64,000 nt of DNA from the NCBI GenBank assembly GCA_022266195.1, contig WHVY01000001.1, positions 8,370,001 through 8,434,000 on the forward strand, given 5' to 3'. The notes beneath the pieces are model-generated. The model saw nothing but the letters and a program-made list of their open reading frames with translations, had not been told where the DNA came from and ran no database searches. Each line of letters starts with the position of its first letter. The stretch's first letter is position 1. The translations under genes and the position numbers were made by a program. The stretch is from Tetranychus cinnabarinus. Its lineage: Eukaryota > Arthropoda > Arachnida > Trombidiformes > Tetranychidae. Positions 34,580 through 49,240 of the stretch are shown in pieces.

Positions 34580-37500
34580 TCAGATCCCAGATTCAGCGAT
34601 ACCTTCATCATCTGTATAAAAAAGGAAAAACAAAAGAATTATTAGAATTGATTGGCAAACAATTTACTTTGAATTAATTTACCATCAAACCCAGGATTAA
34701 GATGCATTTCAGGTCTGGGCGAGTCCAAGAGGTCAGCTTTACCTTCCAAAACAGTAAGTAAACACTGATGAATACAGATGTATTGTTGCTGTTGAAAATA
34801 GAAGAAGAAATTTCATTAATTATCAGCAAATAGTAAATTAAAAATAGTTTATATAAATACAGTTAAACAGCAAATTTGACCTGAACAATTAGATGTAAAT
34901 GTTTCTGAATGTAAAGGTTCATGAGATCGGGTTAAAAAAGATGTGATCAACAGACACAATCAAGCAATCATTGATACAATATCATTTGTTGGATAATTTA
35001 TTTGAAAAATTGCCAAATTAAATGTTGCCGATCCCAATTGATGTCATGTTTATCAATCAATTTTAATCACTCAATGTGAAAACATTGTCACTCTCTTCCG
35101 GCCTCATCCCTTAAACCAGCTACAATTAAGGAAGTTTCATCATGAATATCAAGTTTAACATTTGGCTTCAAGCTAAATAACATTGATAAAGATTTGGCTT
35201 TCATTGCTGGAAAATAATATGGAATTTCAGGGAAGAAAAGCTGAAAAAAATCAGCTAAACAAAAGGTTGCAAGAAGGGAATAAATTTAAGAATGATTTAT
35301 GAAGCAAAAATTAACTAATAACACAACAGGTTAAAAGGTATCAAATTTGACCTGAATGTTCAAGCTGACAAAAATGTTGCGAAGTGTAAAAATAAACATC
35401 CTCTAATTATTTGCTGTTTAAAATAATTGTTTTCAATTAGATACCTCATTCTGAACCATCCAAACTCTTTCTCGTCTCATTTCATAAACAATACCAAAAA
35501 TATCAACATAATCGTATTTTTGGATATGCTGTAAGATACGATCCAAAGCGATAAAGGTGCCTGATCGGCCAACACCAGCACTGTAAGAAGAGAGAAGGTA
35601 AATCAGTTAATTAATCATGTTTTAATCATAATTTGTTGTTTTATAATTAGATAATTGGATGGAGAGGAACATGGAAAGAAGTAAGGAATTCAAGTTTGAC
35701 AATGTTAATGGTTAATGAAATGGTAATACAAAAGCAAAATCAAAGAACAAATTATCACGACAAAGTTAAATCAGGCTAAATTAAGCTAATTAAGTTAATA
35801 GTGAAGGAGGTAAAAGTAAATAGTATTTGCAATTCAATTTCAAAATTATGATAATATTAGAGGTTAGAGTGAAACAGTTTATCACTGATTGACACTCCAA
35901 TGATAAAGTTGTTTGGTTAACAAGATGATTAAGGAATAGTAAATTGGTGCATTTTTAATCATTGAATGGTATTTTAATGGTACATTTGCCGTTGAGTTTA
36001 CGTATTGATAAACATGACCAACTTGAGCATAAACTATTTTTAATGAGTCAGTTAACCTTTTTTGCAGCTAATCCAGATTCAGTAAAAGTGAATGGATAAA
36101 AATGAATAAACTTTCAACAAAAAGTCATTCATATGAATGAACAAAAATTCAATTCATGAGCTTTTTCAACTATTCACTTTTCTTGGAAAAAAACAATTGA
36201 GCAAAAAAATCTTTTTATATAAATGACCAATTAACAAAAAATACAGACTACGATTAAATAGCATTATAATTTGATTGTTTTTGTTTGAATGTAAAAAAAG
36301 GTAAAAGTATCATCCATAACGTTCAATATTTACTCATCATTAAACATCTTCAACTAACCTTGACCATTTTTTATTCAACAAATAATTTGTGATTCAAAGC
36401 TTATTGTAAGGTAAGGTTCCTTATTAAGTAAAATTGGATGACCAAATAAAGGTAAATCAACTTCCGTAAGATTGTAGGCGACAAGTGATCGCATTATGCT
36501 ATATCAAGTGAAAATAAAGTGAAGGTTGAGATGGACAGTTGTTATTGAAATGAAATACTGTGAGAGCAATAAAATTGTAAGTGTTGATCATATATGGATT
36601 CATAGCAAAGTTGATATTCAACACCTACAAGTGAAAATTGACAGAAATCTACAGAATTGACAGAATCTATTGTGATTACTGATCAGTGAAAATCAAGGAA
36701 ATTGTAAGTAGTTGTATCATCATTGAGCTTTTTTTGTCTGATCGCCCAATTTTCACTTACACACGATAATACAATCAAAAAGCGACTCTACTTGATTGAT
36801 CACAACATAATTTTCGCAACTTGATCAACCTTAATACGATACTTATAGCTTCTCAATTGAAATTAAATCGTTTCATAAGTATTATTTGATTGAGGTTCTC
36901 ACACGTTTTCCGATTATCTTTAAACACAATTTTCTTACTTTACTTTTTTTTATGCTGGTGATGCTGATCAACCTGTAATCATCAGTACTAATAATGAACT
37001 GTCAAGTGAAGCTATTTTTTTGCGCAATGGGAACGTTAAATTTTCGGAAACATGTTTCCTAAATAAAAGCAGAGTAATCATGATTATTACATGTTTCATG
37101 ATAGACAAGATGAGCAGCAAATAAAGGTTGATATTTGGTTGGTGAAAGGGTAAAAAATTGTTTAGTTTAGTGTGTCGAGTTTACTAACGAAGATTTCAAC
37201 GAGTCAAGCGTAAACATTTGCACACTGATAGCAGCACAAAGTTTCAATTAATGATCAAAGTAAGAAAGTGTTGATAATCTGTTAATCTAAACTGTAAAAG
37301 CTGTGACTGAAGATCAACTTGTTTCCAATACTGTGAGGTGAGCAAACAGTAAAAAAATATACAAATAACAAAAAGATTTAAATTGTTCAATCATTGAAAA
37401 CAATTGAGTTGGTTAATTGTGAGTGTAATGAGAGGATAAAAAAGGAATGGTTTAGTCTACTACCAATTCATAATCAGGTTGATTAGTTGGAATGATTACC

Positions 37501-40500
37501 GATTGTTACTGGTAAAGAGAGATAGATAGGATTTTTGGGTTTTAGCGGTTGATATCTTATCAGGTTGAAAGGTTGAATTAAGAAGAGGAATGAGATGAGA
37601 AAAATGAAAATAAGGAAGGATTAGGATTGATAGTAACAATATTTTGGGATAATAATAATAGATCTAATAATCATAAATGTTAATAATGATTATTATGTGG
37701 AAGGTCAATGATGGATAATGTGGAAAGAAGATAAAGGTAAAATCATATTACTGGAAGTGAACAGATTTAAAAAAGAAGTAGGAAAATAAAACTGGTTTTT
37801 AGTTGGTTTTTTAAATGATGATGAGTATAATGAAAAATTGAAATGGTTGCGGTTAAGATTGAAGAAAGAGGAAGAGAAAAGGGAAAAGGGAAAAGGGTTG
37901 AAAGATGAGAAGCTAACCTGCAATGTACAACAATAGGTTTGTTGCTATCAGGTAATACTCTTTCTCTAAATGATCGGACAAATTTGACTAAGGTTATTGG
38001 AGGCTCAGGAACCCCGAAATCAGGCCAGGTGGTGAAATGAAAATGACGAACTATCCTGGATTGATCACCCTGTAATGGAAGAGAAGAAAAAAATTGGAAT
38101 TGGAAATTAGTTTGACTGGAAGAAATGATAATGATAATGAATGCTTGGTTTTGTCTTTTTATTTACCCTCATGACTTTAAACTCGGAGATGGACCAATCA
38201 GGATATTGGGATTCATTGAGCACTGTTACTTGAATATCACCATAATAAACGGGCTGAGGTTCAGAAGGCCAGTAACGGTCACATTTTTCACGGCCTTTTT
38301 CAATACAACGAGTTAACATTACAATGGCTCGAGAATTTTGTTCCCAAATCATGCGCCAAAAATCATCTCTCGTTGAATGTAGAGGTCCTTGGGTAACAAT
38401 AAACTCTCTTGGTGAATTGTAACCAGGAATGTAATTTGAATTGATATAATCTGAGCCTTCCTCGTCATCTGTGGGCAACAGTTTAACACGAGAATGATCA
38501 TATGGTAAAATATTTGTAAACCTATTTTTGGGTCGATTAACTGGTAAATCAGCTGCTGTACATGGTTTATCACGACCAACATATTTAAGCAATTCAAATT
38601 CCTCTGAGAAACGGAAATCTGAATCAGCAGACATGATACGATAATGTTCAGAGAAATCCTTTAATTTGATGGGACGGCTTGTTACAAGTTCACTTTCAGC
38701 AATGGAAAGAGCATCCTCTTTACCACCCATATGTGGAATTGATTTGGTATTTTTCTTGATTCTTGAACTGAATGGACCAAGACGTTTACGCTTCAAGACC
38801 AAAATGATGAAACCAAGAAGGATAAGGAGACACAATGGGAGGAAAATTCCCACGTACAAAGCAGTATTATCTGGATCCGTGGCTATGGGGTAAGAATAAA
38901 GTGTATCATTGAATTTATCAGGAGCAGTAAAAGCTCGAATTTTAACCTTGTAGATTGAACCAGATTTTAAGGGACCATTACAATATTTCTTAATGGCATT
39001 TGAATTTAAACAATCCTCTGATCCAATCGTAAAATCTTCAACTAAAGAGCCATTAAAAGGATAATAGGGTTCAACAACTTGGTAAGCAGGCCAAGTTGAC
39101 TTTTTCTGAACCTCATGCCAAGAGGGAAGGTCAGACAGTCGAGTGTCTCCTGTATCATCTTCGGCAACAATTATGGTGTAAGCCAATATGGGACCGTACA
39201 TGTTGGAGAAAAAGTTTTTCCTAAAACGAACACGAATGGTTGTAGAAGTGTGACCCACCTCAGTGGGCACAATATTGGGTAAATGTAAAGGCGGTGGCCA
39301 AATAGGCATGGCTTCTTCCCAGGTAGCCTTTGATCCAGGTCCAACTTTGGTGTGAGCTTGAATTTGGAAGACATAGACCTTGCCTGGAATTAGTTGATAA
39401 ATTGTTCCCTGATTTTCTGTTGGCCCAAAAGATTGGTGTTTCATTACCGGATTACCCTTTGGGTAATAAGATATATTAAAACCAGTAATAACACCATTTT
39501 GCTCTGAAACTGGTAAATCCCATTTCAGTGTAATCTCATTTGGTTTAACATCAATTGAATGGAAAAGAGCAACTCGACCAGGAATTGATTCAGAGGTGGT
39601 AAATGTTTGAGAAATGGGTGAACTTCGAAGCATAGTTGAGGTTCCATATCCACTGAGCGTGGTGACTTCAAAGGAATAATTTTGATGAGGTTTCAAGCCA
39701 GAATAGAATATCTTTTCTGCAAAAGTAATATTGCGAACCAGCCGATTTGTTATCTGAGGATCAAGATAGGTTATCTCGTAGCCATCTTTATCACCGATTG
39801 GAGCTTCCCATACCAAGGTTATTTCGGTATCGGTAGTTTTCAAGGCAGACAGAGAGCGAACTGGTTCTGGAAATAGACGGACTTCTCTGATGATTGGTAC
39901 AGAATGGACACCACCGCTTACAGTCCATATTGAGATGTTATACAAACGACCAGGTATTAGATTATCAAATAAAACCAGGCGAGATGTATCGTTATGCAAT
40001 TTTTCTTGGGCAGGAATTGATTGATCGCTAACCAATTGGAACCGATATCGATCAAAAATAACGTTCCTTCGAGGTGTTGGTGTATACTTGATTCCCAATG
40101 TTTTAGTTTCTTGTTCATCGGTAACAATGTTAATTACAGAATTGATCACAGGCACTAATAATTTAAATAAATGAGAAATAAAAAGGATTCATTAGCATTC
40201 AATCGCAAATAAACATTGATTTAATCTATAAATAAGGTGTGTTCGGTGATCTTTTTCTGGCATTACCAGTCATGTTAATCAAGCCATTTCATGAGGTAAT
40301 CAATGAATTTGTAATTACCTTATCAACTAATCAATGAGTCTGTAAATGTTTGAATACAGACAAACGTAAAAAAATGAATTGCTTTGAAAAAAGCATATAA
40401 ATTGAGAAGGTAAACAGGAAAAGTATTAAATTTACGAGTCAATGTTTAATTAAAATTGTCATTAGTCAAAAGAAAAACAATAGCAAAATTACTTTAATTG

Positions 40501-43500
40501 CAAATTGACCATGATTAATGTTAATAGTGGCGGAAAATAGTTAACAAAGTCTGCTAAGTCAACGTAAAAAAATGTTAATCGTTAATCGTCCCATCAATGA
40601 ATCAGACAAATCATTCAATCACAATTAACGTTTTTAATCGCAATATTTTTTGTTTATCAGCCAATTGGTAAATGAGTAACAATATTAACATCATTCTGGT
40701 GACCAAAACACTCTTAACCAGACTCAAAACCAGAATGTAACAAGTAAACCCAAACGATTACCAATGAAGTTGATAAAGCACATTGATTGAAAAACGGTGA
40801 AAAATTGAAAAAAGACAGATTAAACGATTAAGACGAAATTGTTAAATCTAGTATAATTAAGTTAACGATCTGGAGCGCAAAAAATTGTTCAAATTTCTTC
40901 CTATCAATACCAATTAGCTTTAGAGTTTCATTGTAAAACCAGAAATTGTTCAGTAAATGATCAATTAGAGTAGCAATTATTTGCTACAGATAAGATAATT
41001 TAATTAACACAATAATATAAAGTGAATAATTTGATCTAAAATCAAAATCATTACCATAATGAGCTGATTATTAGACTATTATCAATAGCAAGCATAAATT
41101 GTACAAACAAACATCCGAGTTATTAAAGGTTATTGAAATGCAAAAAGTTGATAAAACATTAAATGGTAAGCAATGAAATAGATCAAATAATTTCAATAAT
41201 TGTTGATAAAATGGAAAAAATTGATTCAAGGTAAGCAATTAATGCGAGCGATGTTAAGTGCGGACAAAGATGCAAAAATAGCTTTCTTTTTCTCAGAAGG
41301 TTTGCTAAATGTTTCAAACCTTGGCCTGACTTTTGAGGAGCCTGGAATTGGCCAGGGGCTAAGAGGAAAAGAAGAAAAGAAAGAGAAAATAGATGATGAT
41401 GATGATGATGATGATGGGAAAGATGAAGAGAACAGGAAAGAGCCCGGAATATTTGCCTTAAAATCAGGTTCTCTTGTGACTGTACCGGGCAACTGAATAT
41501 ATTTAGTATTGATCATTTGTTTGCCTTGTTAACCTGTGACTGGCTAAATTGTATCCAATGATTATATTGAATAAAATAATAAATTTGATAGCTTATTTAC
41601 TTGAGATTTGTGAAAACGGTGAAACTATTGATAAGCTAAACATTTCATCTTTTCGTTAATTATACAGTTAAACCATATAATAATATGTAAACTACAGACT
41701 TGAAGATGAAATTGCACTCAATTGTGAACTTTTTCTGCAAATTATTATCAAATCTATCAGTTTATTACGATTGGTTTTCATAAATAGATGAGAAAATTTG
41801 TAAATTGAAAGATTGGTGAAGAGTGAAAATGCGAAAGGAAAAGTTGATTTGAATGAGCAACAATTGAGTGGTTGACAGATGACAATTGTTTCATCTGATG
41901 AATATGAATGTGAAAAGATATTTTGACCTCATGCTTATCTCATTATTCAAGAAATAATCATCTTTCATCATTTTAAAAGTTCACTTCTTTTTCTGGGTCA
42001 AGATGATTGTGAATCCAAATGATGGTGAAAAAACAAAACTAATAGCAAAACAATCAACAGTGAAAAACAGCAGAAACAAGAATCAATAACAAGCAAACAA
42101 TAAGTTAACACAAATCATCCTTGATGCCATTCATTGAAAGTATCAATCGATGTAAAAAAGTGATTTCCTTGAATAAAAGTAAAATTTTGATTCCGGCAGA
42201 AATTATGATTAAATGATTGAAATAATTTAAAATCAATTTGATTCTTGAAATTGCAAGAAAACGAGCAAAAATCAAGGCTTTCAGAGACGAGTTGGAAACC
42301 CAAATTAAATGCAAATGTAGAGTTGAAAATGATGTCGATCGAAACTCATTGAAAGCCTTTCAATTGTATCAAATGCTAATGATAACTTGATAATAATAAG
42401 TTGATATTATTTTGGTAAATCAAAGGTAAAAAATGAAATAAAATTTTCGTTCTCACACAAGTTTTCAACTCGTTCTCAAAACTAAATTAACAATCTTGGC
42501 CTTTTGTTCAATTGATAATCATGCTAAACATAATAACTGTAATAAACAGATCGAGCATATCGAGAATTGGCTTTTAATCATAAACAATTGAAGCTTGTTT
42601 TCTCGATATTGATAACAATTTTCGTTTCTTTTCATTAACGAAATTCATTTTCAAATCATTTTTCATGAAGATTCATGTTTTCCATTTTTTCAACAGTTGC
42701 TTTTAACTCTAACTTGCAATGGAGACTGGATCAGATATTCACGAATAAAACCAGATTGGGTTTAGATTAACCAGAAAATTTAAGATCAAGTTTTGTATCA
42801 ATCATGTTAACCTTGAATCTTTAGTTTTATAAAATGTTGTTCATTAATTATTGAACTTGTTTTTGTTTGATTATTAATTTGACAATTGAAAAGGTAAAAT
42901 TGGTTTGATTATGTTTCCATTTGTTGAATGTTTTCACAATTGTAAACATTATATTATCACGAATTAACTTTCACTCCTTTTGTGTGGTTAAAACGTTTTC
43001 ATATTATCATTTCAATCATTCAAATTATATCATTTCTCACAGCTTATTGTTGATGCTGTTGACGATTAATTGTTATCATTAACTTGAATCAGTTAAGAGT
43101 GAGAAATTAAATTGTAAACTTTGTATTTACATGTACTTTTCCTTTCAACTGCAACCAATAGACTGAAAAACTAGATTAATGAATATTAAAATATCCAAAA
43201 TGACAATTAAATAGTGATTAAGAAAATTTCAAATATTGTAATTTTTACTCAACATTTTCCTATTCAATGTCTGTCAATCAGATTATTGGTTAATTTGATT
43301 GATATTTAGTTTGCTTCAACGAGCAACAATAATAGCTTTGAAAGGTTGTTATTCATTGACCAGCGGTCAATCAAAGCGTATAAAAAGTTAAAAGGTAAAT
43401 TGAGATAATTTTAAATTAGTAAAGATATTAATACAGAAGAAAGTGGTTAAGCACAATACCGTTTACAGAATAGCCGATGATCAATGAAAAAATGACCTTG

Positions 43501-46500
43501 TTCTATTTGAGTAAAGGCTAAGCTTAATTGACCATTAATTTAACTCTTTTTTTCATTCAGTTAAAGCTTTTTTCAACCTCAAGCTCCTACAAATGCATAC
43601 AATTTTTGATTATTGTTTTCAACCTTTTAAATTGCCATTTCAGGATGAAAAGGCTGAAGAAGCTGATGATAAAGATGGAAAGTGATGAAGGCAACTAAAC
43701 TCATTTTATGCAAAAAAAGGTTTCACTTGTTGCTTCTTCGATTGAAGATATAATCAAAAAAGGTCGCAACGTTTTCAACGTTTTTTTTGTTCAAATCTCT
43801 TCACACCTTAATCATCATTATCATAATTTGCTTTTCGCCTCTTTGGTTAGTGGCAGTGAAAAATGTATTTTTGTGTAAATGGTTAAATCAATGAAGTTCA
43901 ATTGTGCTAATCAGGCAACAAACGGTAAACTTGGAATTTAATCGTTTCTCAATGTTCAAGTAAAAGGGTTTCATTTTGAAAAATAGTCTAACATCACTAC
44001 CTAGTCATGCTCATCAAACCATTCAAGTGACAACCAGTTTTCATGAGCCAATCTCCCTGAGTTAACCTGAAGATGAATAGCGACACACTAAAAAAACATG
44101 AACAATACAAATAAAAAGAAACAAAAAACAAGATCAACTGAAAGCAACACCAAACGCCAACATTTATCTCGCCCTTTCAACATGATCAACCTTATCATTA
44201 AAAGTAAACGCATTTTCACTATACAAATGTAGATTAATGTAAAGGAAGAGAAACCAAATCTTAATTTATCCAAATTATCGTAGGCTTTATTCACCTAATC
44301 ATTAGTAATTATTGACCTTGTTGTAGTCAATTGGAGTTGAGTTTTTGCTCTTTTACCTTTTGCTATATTTTTGTGTGTCTTTCTGTGATTGTCTTATAAC
44401 AAACGGTTGGTATAAAAGTTGAGTCAGCCAATGATTAAATGAACCTACAACAATTTAACAATTAACTGTTGAAACTTTCTGTAGTTAATAACCGTTAAGT
44501 GAATGGTAAAAATTAAAGGTGTGTATTTGTTGGAAGAAAAATTATTACAACTCGAAACTTGATTTTTCTTCTTCAAAAACAATCTTCCTTCCTATTCTCC
44601 TTTACTCCTTTTTTTCATTTTATCTTCCAAACCTCAAATTCTCTCTCTTTTTCATCTTCATGAACAACTTTTTTTCTTTCTCTTCTGGCTTCTTGTGTGA
44701 AAAAGACGTACCAAAGTCTTGATTCATTTCTTTCTCTTTTTTCTCCTTCTTCTCTCTTGCCTCTCAGGACATTCCAAGAAGCAGCGAAACAGGTTAAAGT
44801 CAAGCAAATGGTCATACTTTTCAAACTTGTACAGGTATTTCTTTCACTATTCATGACTAACTTGAATGTAATTCTGAAACTCGAACTGAAAACAAGTCAA
44901 TTGAGGCCACCTTCTCTTTCGACTTTTACTGTCTCTAAAAAATGATTTGCTTTCTCAATTTTTCTTTCGTTGGAAGACAGCGAAACACGTATTCGTTTCT
45001 TTCATCGCTACCAATAGCTTTATATAATATTTTTCATTATAAATTATCTTTAGCTAACAGCTTTGATTAGCAAAACTATCATCTGGCTTTTTTTGGGTGA
45101 AAAATTATCTTGATTAAAAAAAAGATATTTGCATTTTACTTCTTCACCAGCAACATTTGATTGTCAAGCTCATTCGACTTTGACATAATTTTAGTCTCAA
45201 ATGGTTCGTATTAATAAACACACAAACACTAATTTTAAGGTAGATTGATATTTTTGATTTGCCATTTTAAAATCGATAACCGGATCTTGGAAAAATAACT
45301 GTTATGTATTTGGTTTTGATACTTGCACAGTGATAACTGAACACACGCATAATGATAGGTAATTGTGATTAGAAGGGAAGAGTTTCCTCATTTTATCTGA
45401 TAATTGTTTCGCTACTTACTTGTTCTGGTTTGGACACCGATCCCTTCACTTCGAAGATTATGACTAACAGCGTAAAAACGGAAGGAATACATATCACCAG
45501 GAGTAAGCTCGTCTATTACAATGGTCACTAGAGTTCCGACACGAGTATTGTTACCAGCTGGAACTTGTTTTGAGTTTTGTTGAGTGGGTTCACGAACCGT
45601 ATTATAAACAATTATGTAATAATCAACACGTCCTAATGGTGTAACTAATTTAAATGTTATATTTTCAGATCCTATTGAGTAAGTAACTGATTCCACTGCA
45701 TTTGGGTACATTGTTTGCTCTATTTCACGGACATCCGGACTTTCTACTTTATTAGAAATTGTATTCACTCGAAAAACATAACGTTCACCGGCAACTAAAT
45801 CACGAATTTCTGTTGATGTAATGTTAATAACTCCCATTTCACGCCAAAATGTGGATCCAACAGGTCGATAACGGACAATGTAATGGTCAACCAGAGATTG
45901 GTTGGGTTGTGTCCAGGTTAAAATTACCGTTGAATTGGAAGCTTTGGCAATTTGAGGTCCTCCTGGAGGTAGAGGTGGTATAGTTTTATCATATGTGTGA
46001 GGTTCACTGACCAGACCATAACTAATGGCAGATACGTTGATAGCATAAGACCCGCCAGGAAAAAGCCCTTCTAAAAGAAGCCAATTGTTTTTAGTGATAG
46101 ATTCCTCTTTTTCTTGGGTATCATTTCTGATCCAAACAACTTTATAAGAATCTTGACGGCTGTTTACATCTGATTTCCAAGAAACATTTAGTTTGTTATT
46201 AGTGACTGGCTCCAAGATTCCAATTACTGGTGGAGCTGGCTTGGTTGGTTGGTAAATCACAATTTCTTCACTTTTAATCCCCTTGCTCACAGCAACCACC
46301 GCAATTGAATAATTACGGCCATCAAGTAGATTTTCGAGAACCACTTTAGTCTCATGGACAACTTGTACTGATCCATCAGAATTGAAGGCCTCCAGTTCAT
46401 GATATTTAACCATATAAGAATCTTGAACTGAATCATTATTAGCAACCCAGGAAACATTAATCTCGCCTGCTTCTCCAGGCCAAGCTTTCAATTCTGAAAC

Positions 46501-48022
46501 AGGTAAGGGAGCTGTGGTAACATTACAAGTTACCGGCCAACTAGCAACATTATCAGAAACAGTTTTAACAACCACTTCATAAGTTTTTCCGGGCTCAAGA
46601 TTTTCATTAAATGTTACCATTCGCGGTGCATCCTTGGGTACTGATTTAGGTATCGAACTTTTCATGCTTAATGAAACTTGGTAACGATCAAATTCAGATA
46701 ATGATTTCGGCGGTGACCACTTGACATCAAATGAATTAGATGTCACTGTGGTTTGATCAAAGGTAACATTCGTCGGTGGTAGTGGCACAGTCCAGTATTT
46801 GGCTTCCGTCGGTGTACTTATCTGTGTATGACTAACTGTTTGAACGGAAATATTGTAAGCTCGACCTGGTACTAATCCATAAAATGCTGCTTGAGCTGGA
46901 CCCGGGGGTTCTGATTCTTTGTCAACATTGAGAACTGATTGGATGGCATCCCGAGGCTCAATGCTTACTCTGTATTGATCAAATATACCAGCAGGGTAAG
47001 GAGGCTGCCAAAGCACCAACAGGGTTGTCTCGTTTCTAAACCAGACGATGAAACGTCCTGGTGTGTTTGGTTTGGTGGTAAAATTGGCTGACAAGAAAAG
47101 ATTACTTGAGATGTTACCATTAATTGATTGCAATTGAATTTCATAAGTTCCTCCTGGTGTAAGATCACGTAGAGTTAAAGGTAAATCATCTGTTGCCGCA
47201 ACCTGTAGATTACGTATACCCGTTTCATCTTGCTCTGATAATGGGACGATGGTGAGTCCATAAGCAGTGATGTGTCCAGAGGAAGGAGGACTCCAATCGA
47301 GGTGAACTATTTTACCAGATACAACTTCTATTTGTAAATCTCTGGGTGGATTAGGTGGTGCTATAACTAGTGTGGAAAGAAAATCAAACTAATCAATTAA
47401 AATCAAGGATTTGTGAAATTGGTAATGAAAATACGTTGCTACATTGAACTTATAAGGTTTTAAATAAATAGAGGAACAAATTGTGAGGGAAAGAGAAACA
47501 GAAAAATTCATAGTAGGGGAGTAAACATTTTCAATAAAAATCAATCAGATAGTCTCATATAAAATTCAGTTCCTGATCCATGAGAGATGAAAACTAATGA
47601 CCTCAGTGAAAGAATAATGAAATTGGAGAGAGCATGAAAAGAGATGAGAAGATATTAAAGTAAACTTTTGTCTAATCATGAAAGATATAACAAAGTTAGG
47701 AAGTGAAAAATTCAGATTGGATATTAAGATTTTCATAAATTTATGCAACACTCAAATAAATGAAAACTGACCAAGCAAAATATAGATTGAAGATAATCAA
47801 TTTGAATATCTACCTACAATTATTTGTGATATCTTATAACTATTGAAGTTTTATCCTAAATTACTATTCTTATACTATTCTAATACAATAAATAAAAAAG
47901 TTCTTGGTCTAAAGACTATAAAGATTGATCTGACCATTAAGAAACTTACCTTGAGCAAAAGAATAGGGTACCAAGAGGCACAAAGTGAATCCAATAAGAA
48001 AACAGACTTTTTTGGGTAACAT
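34580..48022 (-). CDS. Ptp10D: Receptor-type protein tyrosine phosphatase, Ptp10D/R3 class
   Basis: Seven coding exons on minus: 48022-47950, 47366-45420, 40154-38167, 38069-37918, 35580-35445, 34788-34683 and 34611-34580. They join in frame to 4,434 nt, 1,477 residues. The order is: signal peptide (1-~23, ending YSFAQ); about eleven FN3-like repeats (~28-1100); transmembrane segment (~1105-1127, ALYVGIFLPLCLLILLGFII) with basic stop-transfer KRKR; and one cytoplasmic phosphatase domain (~1180-1440). Catalytic marks are KNRFTNILPYDHSRV, the WPD loop (D1353) and HCSAGVGRSGT with nucleophile Cys1386 and Arg1392. The tail ends DDEGIAESGI, as in Ptp10D orthologues. Family members act at axons, glia and tracheal tubes. 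A single phosphatase domain with many FN3 repeats defines the R3 class. Introns reach 5,265 bp (40155-45419). The gene appears complete and intact. Confidence 0.93.
41392..41416 (+). repeat. GAT microsatellite
   Basis: At least eight uninterrupted GAT units. They make the poly-Asp run and poly-Ser run seen in overlapping frames on the two strands. Confidence 0.85.
44503..44856 (+). other. Possible tiny spliced gene nested in the Ptp10D intron
   Basis: A TATAAAA lies at 44412-44418 on plus, about 90 bases before an ATG at 44503. The frame MVKIK runs to a donor-like G|GTGTGTAT at 44519. An acceptor with a very long pyrimidine tract ends at 44767. Joining 44503-44518 to 44768-44856 gives 34 codons, strongly basic at first (GHSKKQRNRLKSSK) and then aromatic. 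There is no signal peptide, homologue or conservation to support it. It could equally be chance or a non-coding transcript. Confidence 0.15.
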
Positions 48023-49240
48023 GTTGACCCTTGTAGTTGTTGTTGTAAAAACACCAACTAAGGCCAAAATCCGAGGAGAACATACATTACAAAATAAACT
48101 TTATTCCTGTGAATTAACATGGAGGATGAGTTACGAAGAAATATTTATGTAAACATATGAAAGGAACAATTAAAGTATTAAATAACAATACTAAAAAATA
48201 GTGAGATTCAATTAAACATCATGATGTTAACAAAGCAACTGAACTGAGGCAGCAACTAAAAACCAACTTCTGAAACTTTCAGAAACAACAACCAACATGT
48301 AAACAGTAATTTTAAAGAGCAGAAGATGGCGTTCATCTCCACTTTGTCATTATTGTCGTTAGCGACATCTACAGAGTGATAAACAAAATTCTTCTGATAA
48401 TAAAATATCAACTTGTAAAGTTGAATTTGATATTGTTTTTGAAAGATTGAATTTCATATCATATTTCATTTATTTTTAATTAAAATCCTAACTTTTTCAG
48501 TTTTACCAAAGCTGTTCGATTTTTATTTTGTCCATGGTTCCTTCTAACTGAATTCAACAGTGATTGAGTGAAGCATTCAGTTTGTTGATGAATTTTCAAT
48601 AAATTCTGACATGTAACACTAACTTTGGTTAAAGCTAAATTGACAGGTTTCATTTTCAGTTATTGGATCATAATTTTGATTCATGAACAGATGTTTTGAT
48701 TCTACTTTGAATCTCAAAGTTTGAAACTAGTTTGACAATTCAGTGGAGTTAACCGGCATTTAAGAGTCTCTTTAAAGATAATATCAGCATTTAGTTGGAG
48801 ACACACTATTCATTTGAAGCACAAACTTGGTTATTTTTTATTACAATTAAAATGCTAATATGTTGACCTTCAGTTTATTGTTTCCTTTGATAAATTGTTG
48901 ATCAAATAATATTAATTTGTGTATAAAATACAATGAAATTATTGGGTTAATTAATAAATGATAAGATTAAAAATTACATTTGAGATCAACCTGCGACTGC
49001 GTGCATATTTTTTTTCAGCCAATGAACAGCTTACACTTGGATCATTTCTTTACCAGGTTAAACAATTGTGTTTAGACTCGTCAGTTTATTAATCAGTAAT
49101 TCAATTGGGTTTGTGTCAATCAATTTAATTACTAATTGTGCATTTGTAACTTTATTAAGTATATTACCCATATTTATTTGTAACTTATTGCAATAAAAAT
49201 CTATTCTTCTTAACCTGACATCTTTTTATTCAAATTTAAG
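48023..49240. other. Divergent intergenic region between Ptp10D and calreticulin
   Basis: The promoters of both genes should lie here. No clear TATA is near the Ptp10D end. An AAGATGGCG motif at 48324-48332 resembles a YY1-type core-promoter element of TATA-less genes. The remainder is AT-rich with no coding signal. Confidence 0.45.

Larger units (their letters stand above)
40155..45419 (-). other. Large second intron of Ptp10D
   Basis: Bounded by GTAAGT (read on minus at 45419) and TTATTAG (at 40155), and splitting the FN3 array. It contains a GAT microsatellite (41392-41416) within long open frames on both strands at 41200-41516, and a possible tiny plus-strand gene near 44503. Intron length and content are otherwise unremarkable. 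Confidence 0.8.

Noticed and set aside
41200..41516. Open frames of 96-98 codons on both strands in the Ptp10D intron
   Set aside because: They are driven by the GAT microsatellite (poly-Asp or poly-Ser). The minus frame has a possible acceptor but no clear donor or FN3 similarity.
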